Of a DNA stretch of 64,000 nucleotides, positions 56,245 through 64,000 are shown in pieces. This stretch comes from Prochlorococcus marinus str. MIT 0918 (GTDB taxonomy: Bacteria > Cyanobacteriota > Cyanobacteriia > PCC-6307 > Cyanobiaceae). The stretch covers positions 558,001-622,000 of the forward strand of contig NZ_CP114780.1 in NCBI RefSeq assembly GCF_027359415.1, in the 5' to 3' direction. Made by a program: the position numbers and the translations under genes. A model generated the notes under the pieces. The model was not told where the DNA came from. It made no database searches and saw only the letters and a list, made by a program, of their open reading frames with translations. Within the stretch, counting starts at the first letter, position 1; each line of letters opens with the position of its first letter.

Positions 56245-57336
56245 TCAAACATTAAATAAGAACTCCATTACATCTCCTTCTTGAACTATATATTCCTTAC
56301 CTTCGCTACGTATCCATCCCTTACTTTTAGCCTCAGACAGAGAACCTGCTTCAATCAATTTTTGATAATTAATAGTTTGAGCTCGAATAAATCCTTTCTC
56401 GAAATCTGTATGAATGACTCCTGCAGCCTGAGGAGCTGTCATGCCTAATTTAATTGTCCAAGCTTTAGTTTCTTTCTCTCCAGTAGTGAAGTATGTTCTT
56501 AATCCTAAAAGATCATAAGAAACTCTTATTAAGCTTTGCAATCCTGCTTCTTTAACTCCTAAAGCATGAAGATAATCCAATCTTTCTTCATCTCCTAAGT
56601 CTATCAATTCAGCTTCTACTTGAGCTGAAATTCTTACGCTCTTAGCTTGTTCTTTCGATGCTAGTTTAAAAACATTTTCTGAATTAACATTGCCTGAACA
56701 AAGTTCATCTTCACTTAAATTTGATGCATAGATTATTGGCTTAAAAGTAAGCAAGCCCAGAGGCTTGATTATATTAATTTCTTCTTGGTTAAAGGAAATA
56801 TTTCTTACCAAACCTCCGCTCTCAAGTTCCGTCTTAATTCTTTCTAATAAAGAGTGTTCAAACTGGCTATCTTTACTATTAAGTATTTGTTTCTTCAGTC
56901 TTGCCATTCGTTTGTCAATTTGACTTAGATCTGACAAACCAAGTTCTAAATTTATAACCTCTATATCTCTTATAGGATCAACAGATCCTGAAACATGAAC
57001 AACATTCTCATCTTCAAAACAACGCACAACATGAACGATTGCATCAACTTCACGAATATTTGCTAAAAACTTATTTCCCAAACCTTCTCCTTGACTTGCT
57101 CCTTTAACTAAACCAGCAATATCGACAAATTCAATTCGTGTTGGAATTAAATCTTTACTATTACTCAGCGCCCCGAGCAAATTCAAACGGTCATCTGGAA
57201 CTGAGACAATTCCCACGTTTGGTTCAATTGTACAAAAAGGGAAATTAGCTGCTTGTGCTTGCGCATTTGCAATAAGGGCGTTAAATAAAGTGGACTTTCC
57301 AACGTTAGGAAGCCCTACTATTCCGACTTTAAGCAT
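56245..57336 (-). CDS. ychF: Redox-regulated ribosome-binding ATPase YchF
   Basis: A 363-residue Obg-family P-loop protein (ATPase). G1 is GIVGLPNVGKSTLFNAL; the G2/G3 region is RIEFVDIAGLVKGASQGEGLGNKFLANI (quoted in two parts in the chain: RIEFVDIAGLV and GLGNKFLANI). The coiled-coil insertion (~130-190) and C-terminal TGS domain (TFFTTGEKETKAWTIK-like, LGMTAPQAAG and IVQEGDVMEFLFNV) are present. It binds ribosomes and responds to oxidative state. Length normal. Confidence 0.97.
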   Translation of the reverse strand: MLKVGIVGLPNVGKSTLFNALIANAQAQAANFPFCTIEPNVGIVSVPDDRLNLLGALSNSKDLIPTRIEFVDIAGLVKGASQGEGLGNKFLANIREVDAIVHVVRCFEDENVVHVSGSVDPIRDIEVINLELGLSDLSQIDKRMARLKKQILNSKDSQFEHSLLERIKTELESGGLVRNISFNQEEINIIKPLGLLTFKPIIYASNLSEDELCSGNVNSENVFKLASKEQAKSVRISAQVEAELIDLGDEERLDYLHALGVKEAGLQSLIRVSYDLLGLRTYFTTGEKETKAWTIKLGMTAPQAAGVIHTDFEKGFIRAQTINYQKLIEAGSLSEAKSKGWIRSEGKEYIVQEGDVMEFLFNV

Positions 57337-57460
57337 CAGGAAAAATCTAAAAGCAACGTTCGAGGGGTTAATCTGATCAAACTAATCACTCTAGGCTATT
57401 TAACCAGCTTAAGAGAAAAACCTAAATCTTCATACCAAAAATTAATTACTTTCAAAATCA

Positions 57461-58525
57461 ATGAAAGGTCTAAGTAAAAAAAAGGTAATCAATCTTTTCT
57501 CATTTTTAATAGTGATAATTCTTGCCAATGTTATTTTCAAGGCAGGACCAGGTCAAAAACAAAAAAAAGATTTGTCAAGCTTTACAGTTATAGCTGAAGA
57601 GGGAAAATTACCTTCAGTGATTAACTCAAGTGGAGAATTGCAAGCTCAAAAAAGTTTAAATGTAAACCCTTCACGCCAAGGAATAATTGAGGATATTTAT
57701 GTCAAAGAAGGTGATGAAGTCAACAAAGGTCAACTAATTGCCAAAATAGAAGACCGTGATTTCAAATTCCGGTTTGATGAAATGGAAGCAGACTTTCAAA
57801 ACAAAGAAGCTTCTTTTGAGCGTCGAAAAGAATTGTTTCTTCAGGGGGGTATTAGCAAAGAAACCTATGATGGTTTCATGAAAGATTTTTTAATAAGCAA
57901 AGCCAAACTGAATCAAATCAAAATAGAAGGAGAAGAATTGTTTATAAAAGCACCACTCAAAGGAATAATAACCTCACGTTATGCTGAGCCTGGAACTTTT
58001 GTATCGCCTAATTCTCGCAATTCAAATAATGAAAGTTCAGTACAAAGTGCGGTTGTGGAAATTTCTCAGGGCATAGAAGTAATTTCAAAAGTACCTGAAA
58101 GTGATATTGGCCGCATACAAATTGGCCAAAAAGGCAGTGTTCGAGTTGAGGCTTTTCCTGATGAACGCTTTAGTGCATTTGTTAGTGATATAGCCCCTAG
58201 AGCAATAAGAAATAATAATGTAACGTCATTTGAAGTAGCCTTATCTATTATTAATCCTCCAAAAAAGCTTCGTATAGGAATGACTGTTGATATCGAGTTT
58301 AAAGTTTCACAATCTGCCTTAAGTACTATTGTCCCAACTGTCTCAATAGTGACAAAGGATGGAGAACCAGGTTTATTAATAGTCGGAGAAAATAAAGAGC
58401 CCGTTTTCCAGAAAGTTGATCTGGGCTCAAGTAGCGGAAACAAAACAGCAATTATTAAAGGAATTAATCCAGGAGATAAAATCTTTATTGATATTCCACC
58501 TTGGTCTAAAAAGAAAAGAAATTAA
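57461..58525 (+). CDS. HlyD/RND-type periplasmic adaptor (membrane fusion) protein
   Basis: A 354-residue adaptor with an N-terminal membrane anchor (residues ~8-26), lipoyl halves VNPSRQGIIEDIYVKEGDEV and LFIKAPLKGIITSRYAEPGT, a coiled-coil hairpin between (FQNKEASFERRKELFL), and a C-terminal beta-barrel and distal region. It would link an inner-membrane pump to an outer-membrane channel. No pump gene lies next to it, so its partner is elsewhere. It is upstream of polA by 32 nt on the same strand. Confidence 0.88.
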   Translation: MKGLSKKKVINLFSFLIVIILANVIFKAGPGQKQKKDLSSFTVIAEEGKLPSVINSSGELQAQKSLNVNPSRQGIIEDIYVKEGDEVNKGQLIAKIEDRDFKFRFDEMEADFQNKEASFERRKELFLQGGISKETYDGFMKDFLISKAKLNQIKIEGEELFIKAPLKGIITSRYAEPGTFVSPNSRNSNNESSVQSAVVEISQGIEVISKVPESDIGRIQIGQKGSVRVEAFPDERFSAFVSDIAPRAIRNNNVTSFEVALSIINPPKKLRIGMTVDIEFKVSQSALSTIVPTVSIVTKDGEPGLLIVGENKEPVFQKVDLGSSSGNKTAIIKGINPGDKIFIDIPPWSKKKRN

Positions 58526-58557
58526 TTCAGATGCAATAACAATGGACTGACTTAGCT

Positions 58558-61518
58558 ATGTCTAAAGAGAACATAAAACCTACCTTGTTACTTGTTGATG
58601 GGCATTCACTTGCTTTTCGAAGTTTTTACGCATTCAGCAAAGGCCAAGAAGGTGGTTTAAGTACAAAAGAAGGCATACCTACAAGCGTCACATATGGCTT
58701 TCTAAAAAGTCTTTTAGATAACTGTAAATCTCTTAGCCCTCAAGGTATAACAATTGCATTCGATACTGCCCAACCAACATTTCGTCATCAAATAGATCCA
58801 AATTACAAAGCAAATAGAGATGTTGCTCCTGAAATATTCTTCCAAGACCTAGCACAACTTCAAACAATCCTAAAAGAAACTCTCAATCTTCAAATACTTA
58901 CAGCTCCTGGTTATGAAGCAGATGACGTTCTTGGTACACTAGCCAATAGGGCAGCAGATAATGGTTGGCAAGTAAGAATACTTTCTGGGGATAGGGATCT
59001 GTTTCAACTTGTTGATGATTCTAGAGATATAGCCGTTTTATATATGGGAGGAGGACCCTACGCTAAGAGTGGAAGCCCTTTGCTTATCAATGAAGATGGG
59101 GTAATAGCTAAACTAGGTGTAATACCTAAAGATGTAATAGACTTAAAGGCTTTAACCGGTGACAGTTCAGATAATATTCCTGGCATTAAAGGAGTTGGAC
59201 CAAAAACAGCTATCAATTTACTTAAAGAGAATAAAAATCTAAACGGAATATATAAGTCTCTATATCTCTTGGAAAAGGAAGGAATAAAATCTTCCCATGG
59301 TGTTATTAAAGGTGCATTAAAAACAAAACTGAAAGAAGGTAAAGAAAATGCTTATCTTTCTCAGAAGCTAGCAGAAATAATTGTAGATGTTCCAATTAAG
59401 AAAGACATAGCCTTTGAACTGAATTATATTAACAATAATAAACTAAATGAAGCACTATTAAAGTTAGAACTCTTTAGTCTTGTTCGTCAGATTCCAATAT
59501 TTTCAGCAGCCTTTTCCCAAGGTGGTTTCAATGCAAATAAAGATTCTATAAATAACGAAAATATTGAAATTAATAAAGCTGATAAGCCACTAAAACAAAC
59601 ATCTGCTCTAACAAATCACAATCAACTTCCTAATATTCAGCCTCAAGTAATTTTGTCACTATTTGAACTTCAAAGTCTTGTAAACAAATTAATGCAATGC
59701 ACACTTGAAAGCACTCCGGTCGCCATTGACACAGAAACAACAAGTTTAAACCCATTTAAAGCAGAGCTGGTTGGAATTGGTTTTTGCTGGGGAGATGCTT
59801 TAGATGACATTGCATATATTCCGTTAAAACACAACTCTTTAGAGTCATCACAAATCGGAAAAGAAAACAAACAATTACCCCTACTAGATGTAATAACAAC
59901 TCTTACCCCGTGGCTATCAAGTTCTAAACACCCCAAAGTTCTTCAAAATGCAAAATACGATCGTCTTATCTTTCTTCATCATGGTATCCCATTAGAAGGA
60001 GTAGCACTTGATACTCTTCTTGCAGACTATCTTTGCAATTCAACGAACAAACATAGTTTAGATGAAATCTCAAAAAGAGAATTTGGGATTACGCCAACTA
60101 GCTATAACGATCTGGTTCAAAAAAATCAAACTTTTAAAGACGTTGATATTCAAACAGCAAGCCTTTATTGCGGCATGGATGTATATCTCACTAGAAAGCT
60201 TTCTTTTCAATTACAAGTCCAATTAAAAAATATGGGTCGAGATCTAATTAATCTCTTAGAGAAAGTTGAACAACCACTTGAACCAATACTTGCCGATATG
60301 GAAGCAAGAGGAATCTGTATAGATATCCCATACTTAAAAAAGTTATCTAATGAACTCAATACAACATTAATAACTTTAGAAAAACAATCCTATAAAATCG
60401 CAGATACTGAATTTAATTTAAATTCCCCAAAACAATTGGGTCAAATACTTTTTGAAAGATTAGCTCTTGACAAAAGAAAATCTCGTAAAACAAAAACAGG
60501 TTGGAGCACAAATGCAAATGTCTTAGAGAAACTAGAACAAGATCATCCATTAGTTCCTCTATTAATAGAACATCGAACAATTAGCAAACTACTGAGCACA
60601 TATGTAGATGCTCTCCCACAACTTGTTGAAGCAGACACCGGGAGAGTTCATACAGATTTCAACCAGGCTGTAACAGCAACAGGCCGATTAAGCAGTAGCA
60701 ATCCAAATTTACAAAACATTCCAATCAGAACTGAATTTAGCAAGAGAATAAGAAAAGCTTTTCTTCCTCAAGAAAGCTGGAAGTTATTAAGCGCTGATTA
60801 CTCACAAATAGAATTGCGTATTTTAGCCCATCTTTCGGGGGAAGAAATTTTACAAGAAGCTTATAAAAAGGGGAATGATGTGCATACTTTAACTGCAAAA
60901 ATCCTCTTAGGAAAAGATTCCATAAACTCAGACGAGCGACGTCTAGGGAAAACAATCAATTTTGGTGTGATATATGGAATGGGACCCCAACGTTTTGCAA
61001 GGTCTACAGGTGTTTCTCAAGCTGACGCAAAAGATTTTCTTAAGCGATTCAAAGAAAGATATGCAAAAGTCTTTTCCTTTCTTGAGCTTCAAGAAAGACT
61101 TGCTCTAAGCAAAGGCTATGTCGAAACACTGTTAGGAAGGCGGCGATACTTTCAATTTGAAAAAGATGGACTGGGCAGACTTCTAGGAGAAAACCCAATG
61201 GACATAGACCTTAATCATGCAAGACGTGCAGGCATGGAAGCTCAACAACTACGTGCTGCAGCCAATGCACCAATTCAAGGTTCTAGTGCAGATATCATTA
61301 AAATCGCAATGGTAAAACTAGCCACACAGATCAAAGAGTCACACTTGTCTGCGAACCTACTATTACAAGTTCATGATGAATTAGTTTTAGAGTTAGATCC
61401 ATCAGTAGAAAAGGAAGTAGAAAAACTAGTGATTAGTACAATGGAAAATGCAGTTCAACTTAGTGTCCCTTTAGTTGTTCAAACAGCTTTTGGAGAGAAC
61501 TGGATGGACGCTAAGTAA
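58558..61518 (+). CDS. polA: DNA polymerase I
   Basis: A 986-residue enzyme with three domains. The 5'-nuclease (1-~310) has [12 protein letters not shown] and [13 protein letters not shown]. The 3'-5' exonuclease (~375-560) keeps its acidic residues: [20 protein letters not shown] and YCGMD. The polymerase (~585-986) has motif [18 protein letters not shown], motif [17 protein letters not shown] and motif [13 protein letters not shown]. So proofreading is intact. It fills gaps in repair and removes Okazaki primers. Confidence 0.97.
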   Translation: MSKENIKPTLLLVDGHSLAFRSFYAFSKGQEGGLSTKEGIPTSVTYGFLKSLLDNCKSLSPQGITIAFDTAQPTFRHQIDPNYKANRDVAPEIFFQDLAQLQTILKETLNLQILTAPGYEADDVLGTLANRAADNGWQVRILSGDRDLFQLVDDSRDIAVLYMGGGPYAKSGSPLLINEDGVIAKLGVIPKDVIDLKALTGDSSDNIPGIKGVGPKTAINLLKENKNLNGIYKSLYLLEKEGIKSSHGVIKGALKTKLKEGKENAYLSQKLAEIIVDVPIKKDIAFELNYINNNKLNEALLKLELFSLVRQIPIFSAAFSQGGFNANKDSINNENIEINKADKPLKQTSALTNHNQLPNIQPQVILSLFELQSLVNKLMQCTLESTPVAIDTETTSLNPFKAELVGIGFCWGDALDDIAYIPLKHNSLESSQIGKENKQLPLLDVITTLTPWLSSSKHPKVLQNAKYDRLIFLHHGIPLEGVALDTLLADYLCNSTNKHSLDEISKREFGITPTSYNDLVQKNQTFKDVDIQTASLYCGMDVYLTRKLSFQLQVQLKNMGRDLINLLEKVEQPLEPILADMEARGICIDIPYLKKLSNELNTTLITLEKQSYKIADTEFNLNSPKQLGQILFERLALDKRKSRKTKTGWSTNANVLEKLEQDHPLVPLLIEHRTISKLLSTYVDALPQLVEADTGRVHTDFNQAVTATGRLSSSNPNLQNIPIRTEFSKRIRKAFLPQESWKLLSADYSQIELRILAHLSGEEILQEAYKKGNDVHTLTAKILLGKDSINSDERRLGKTINFGVIYGMGPQRFARSTGVSQADAKDFLKRFKERYAKVFSFLELQERLALSKGYVETLLGRRRYFQFEKDGLGRLLGENPMDIDLNHARRAGMEAQQLRAAANAPIQGSSADIIKIAMVKLATQIKESHLSANLLLQVHDELVLELDPSVEKEVEKLVISTMENAVQLSVPLVVQTAFGENWMDAK

Positions 61519-61573
61519 TAAAATAAAGCCAACAAATTATACTGATCCATTCTCAAAACCTCTTAATAAACAA

Positions 61574-63073
61574 GTGTCCCTAAGGTTAACCAACACTCTC
61601 ACAAGACAAACAGAAGAATTCACTCCATTGAAAGAAGGGGAAGTAAGTATTTACTGCTGTGGTGTCACAGTTTATGATTTATGTCATTTAGGCCATGCAA
61701 GGAGCTATATAGCTTGGGATGTTTTGAGGAGATTTCTTCTTTCAAAAGGATATAAAGTGACTTTTGTTCAAAACTTTACGGATATTGATGACAAAATTTT
61801 GGCTAAAGCAGCCAAAGAGAACTCTACAATGCAACAAGTTAGCGAAAAAAATATTACTGAATTTTATTTAGATATGGACGCTCTTGGCATATTGCGTCCT
61901 GATCGAATGCCTAGAGCTACAAAGTGTATTGATGGGATTTGTTCAATGATTAAAGAATTAGAAAAGAAGGGTGCGGCATATTCAGTTGATGGTGATGTCT
62001 ACTTCTCTGTTATGAAGTATTCAGAGTATGGAAAACTAAGTAGACGTGACCTATCAAAACAACAACTAAATGCAGATGGTCGTATCACAATCAAAGAAGA
62101 AACTCGTAAGGAGCACTCTTTTGATTTTGCACTTTGGAAAAGTGCAAAAAAAGATGAACCAAGCTTTCCTTCTCCCTGGGGCCAAGGGAGGCCTGGCTGG
62201 CATATAGAGTGCTCTGCAATGGTTCTTAAAGAGTTAGGAGAAACAATTGATATTCATTTAGGAGGTGCTGATCTAATCTTTCCACATCATGAAAATGAAA
62301 TTGCTCAATCTGAAAAGGCTACTGGTAAAAAATTAGCAAGGTATTGGCTACATAATGGGATGGTTAATGTTGAAGGGCAAAAAATGAGTAAGTCACTTGG
62401 AAACTTTACAACAATCAGAGCTTTACTTGAGCAAGGGGTTTCTCCTATGACATTAAGGTTTTTTGTTTTACAAGCACATTACCGAAAACCTCTAGATTTT
62501 ACGGTAACAGCTCTTGACGCTGCATCAGCAGGATGGAAAGGACTTAATAAAGCTCTTTCAATAGGCCAGGCAAGTTATCAAACACTTAATTGGCCAAAGC
62601 CTGAGATGAATTTGCAAACGAATAGGCTTCACAAATCTGATCAGTTAAAAGAGGGGTTTATTGAATATAAACAACGATTTATAGATGCATTAAATGATGA
62701 CATCAATACATCTGTAGCTCTTGCTATCCTTTTTGAACTTGCCAAGCCATTGAGGTCATTAGCTAATGAAATTGACCATGAAATCTTCACGTCAATTTCT
62801 AATTTAGAAAAGAGTGAGTTATATTCAAGATGGTCACTTCTCGTAGAATTAGCAAATATTCTAGGTCTCAAAGCTGAGTTGCCTAAGAAAGAAACCTCTA
62901 ATCAAAGTAATGCATTAACTAAGGAGGAAATTCAAGCCGCAATTAAAGCACGTACAGAAGCTAAACTTTCCAAGAATTTTATTAGAGCAGATAAGATAAG
63001 GGAAGGGTTAAAAGCTAAAGGGGTTGAATTAACCGATAAGCCTGGTGGAATAACAGACTGGATTCAAACCTAG
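61574..63073 (+). CDS. cysS: Cysteinyl-tRNA synthetase
   Basis: A 499-residue class Ia synthetase. HIGH-type motif is [13 protein letters not shown], the zinc site cysteine is in [11 protein letters not shown], and KMSKSLGNF is the KMSKS loop. The start is the GTG at 61574 ([12 protein letters not shown]), which is the family start; an open extension back to 61475 overlaps polA and is not used. Gap to polA is 55 nt. C-terminal tRNA-binding helices ([20 protein letters not shown]) are complete. Confidence 0.96.
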   Translation: MSLRLTNTLTRQTEEFTPLKEGEVSIYCCGVTVYDLCHLGHARSYIAWDVLRRFLLSKGYKVTFVQNFTDIDDKILAKAAKENSTMQQVSEKNITEFYLDMDALGILRPDRMPRATKCIDGICSMIKELEKKGAAYSVDGDVYFSVMKYSEYGKLSRRDLSKQQLNADGRITIKEETRKEHSFDFALWKSAKKDEPSFPSPWGQGRPGWHIECSAMVLKELGETIDIHLGGADLIFPHHENEIAQSEKATGKKLARYWLHNGMVNVEGQKMSKSLGNFTTIRALLEQGVSPMTLRFFVLQAHYRKPLDFTVTALDAASAGWKGLNKALSIGQASYQTLNWPKPEMNLQTNRLHKSDQLKEGFIEYKQRFIDALNDDINTSVALAILFELAKPLRSLANEIDHEIFTSISNLEKSELYSRWSLLVELANILGLKAELPKKETSNQSNALTKEEIQAAIKARTEAKLSKNFIRADKIREGLKAKGVELTDKPGGITDWIQT

Positions 63074-63158
63074 ACTAATTTTAATTATTTCCCAGATCGT
63101 GAACTTTCCTTCCAGAACTTAACTTCAGGTGAGAGACTATTAAAAACTATTTAACATT

Positions 63159-64000
63159 GTGAAAGCCATAAGCGTGCTGGGTTCAACTGGTTCTATTGGC
63201 ACCCAAACCCTTGAAATAGCCCAGGAATTCCCAGAAGAATTCACCGTAGTTGCTTTAACAGCAGGGAAGAATCTTGATTTACTCATAGAGCAAATTAAGC
63301 AACACGAACCAGAATTAGTCGCACTCGCAGATGAAATTCATTTACCTGAACTTAAAGAACGTTTAGAGATATTACCTCCTAAAGACAAACCAAAGAATCT
63401 TCCCCAATTAGTTGCAGGTAATGAAGGGTTACAAACAGCAGCTGCATGGAGCAATTCCGATCTTGTCGTGACTGGCATTGTTGGCTGTGCTGGTCTTCTC
63501 CCAACTCTAGCTGCAATCAAAGCAGGGAAAGACATAGCTCTTGCCAATAAAGAAACTTTAATAGCAGCAGGCCCAGTTGTTCTGCCTGAATTAAAGCGTA
63601 GTGGAAGTAGACTCCTTCCTGCAGATTCTGAGCATTCAGCAATATTTCAATGTCTACAAGGAACACCATGGGCTGAGAATGCTCGCCTATCAACAGGTAT
63701 CCCAACACCTGGATTAAGAAACATTCAATTAACTGCTTCTGGTGGTGCCTTTCGTGATTGGGGCGCAGAGGATTTAAAAAATGCCACTGTAAAAGATGCT
63801 ACTAGCCATCCCAATTGGAGCATGGGCAAAAAAATAACAGTGGATTCAGCAACCTTAATGAATAAAGGTCTAGAAGTAATTGAAGCCCATTATTTATTTG
63901 GTCTTGATTACGACAACATAGAAATAGTCGTTCACCCTCAAAGTATTATTCATTCAATGATTGAATTAGCAGATTCTTCAGTTTTAGCTCAAATGGGCTG
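63159..64000 (+). CDS. dxr: 1-deoxy-D-xylulose 5-phosphate reductoisomerase (cut by window edge)
   Basis: The first ~280 residues of the MEP-pathway enzyme that converts DXP to MEP. GTG start at 63159 gives [20 protein letters not shown] with the NADPH-binding loop. [24 protein letters not shown] and [10 protein letters not shown], then [19 protein letters not shown], are complete. Frame is open to base 64000. 85 nt downstream of cysS. Confidence 0.97.
   Translation, partial: MKAISVLGSTGSIGTQTLEIAQEFPEEFTVVALTAGKNLDLLIEQIKQHEPELVALADEIHLPELKERLEILPPKDKPKNLPQLVAGNEGLQTAAAWSNSDLVVTGIVGCAGLLPTLAAIKAGKDIALANKETLIAAGPVVLPELKRSGSRLLPADSEHSAIFQCLQGTPWAENARLSTGIPTPGLRNIQLTASGGAFRDWGAEDLKNATVKDATSHPNWSMGKKITVDSATLMNKGLEVIEAHYLFGLDYDNIEIVVHPQSIIHSMIELADSSVLAQMG

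Noticed and set aside
61475-61573. N-terminal extension of CysS
   Set aside because: It overlaps the end of polA, and the family start corresponds to the GTG at 61574.
1-64000. CRISPR arrays, insertion sequences, integrases, rRNA operons, prophage genes
   Set aside because: No repeat-spacer pattern, transposase or integrase motif, or rRNA sequence was seen on either strand.

Overview
The window looks like a piece of a small, AT-rich genome of a marine picocyanobacterium, most likely Prochlorococcus. A low-light-type lineage is a guess that cannot be fixed from this window. The evidence is a set of cyanobacterial marker families (PAM68/DUF3464, DUF1816, DUF1830, DUF3288, DUF2862, an SLH-domain porin of the SomA type), an intein-free dnaE, compact core genes, and many tiny single-membrane-span proteins of the sort picocyanobacteria carry in variable regions. 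No insertion sequence, integrase, CRISPR array or rRNA gene was seen; one tRNA gene is present.

Region by region: 1-17.3 kb is core genome. It holds dnaG (cut by the left edge), a DMT transporter, ruvA, rpsO, a PAM68-like photosystem II assembly factor, dnaE, gatA, a STAS-mrnC-rlmB operon, carA, trpD, an ABC exporter and msrA, and ends with tRNA-Pro(GGG). 17.4-21.7 kb holds an SLH porin with a clear terminator, uppP and small exported or membrane proteins. 21.8-27 kb is a coherent glucosylglycerate locus: a synthase on the plus strand, divergent from a phosphorylase-phosphatase-glycerate kinase operon. 27-39.7 kb is an accessory region of orphan small proteins, decayed reading frames, a 69-bp tandem-repeat protein, a basic DNA-binding-like protein, two GIY-YIG-type proteins in or near it, pstS, a rhomboid protease and a glutathione peroxidase.

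39.8-47.3 kb is the most striking part. A transglutaminase-like protein is followed by a tightly coupled five-gene operon: DUF4956 membrane protein, CotH-like kinase fused to a beta-helix, VTC-type polyphosphate polymerase domain, MBOAT O-acyltransferase and SGNH-like protein. Read together they suggest an undescribed envelope or extracellular polymer modification system. This is inference from families and gene order.

47.3-56 kb is again variable, with small membrane proteins, a two-span potassium channel with an RCK domain, PrxQ, a nucleotide-sugar epimerase-like SDR and an outer-membrane beta-barrel preceded by four 9-bp iterons. 56.2-64 kb returns to core genome: ychF, an HlyD-type adaptor, polA, cysS and dxr (cut by the right edge).
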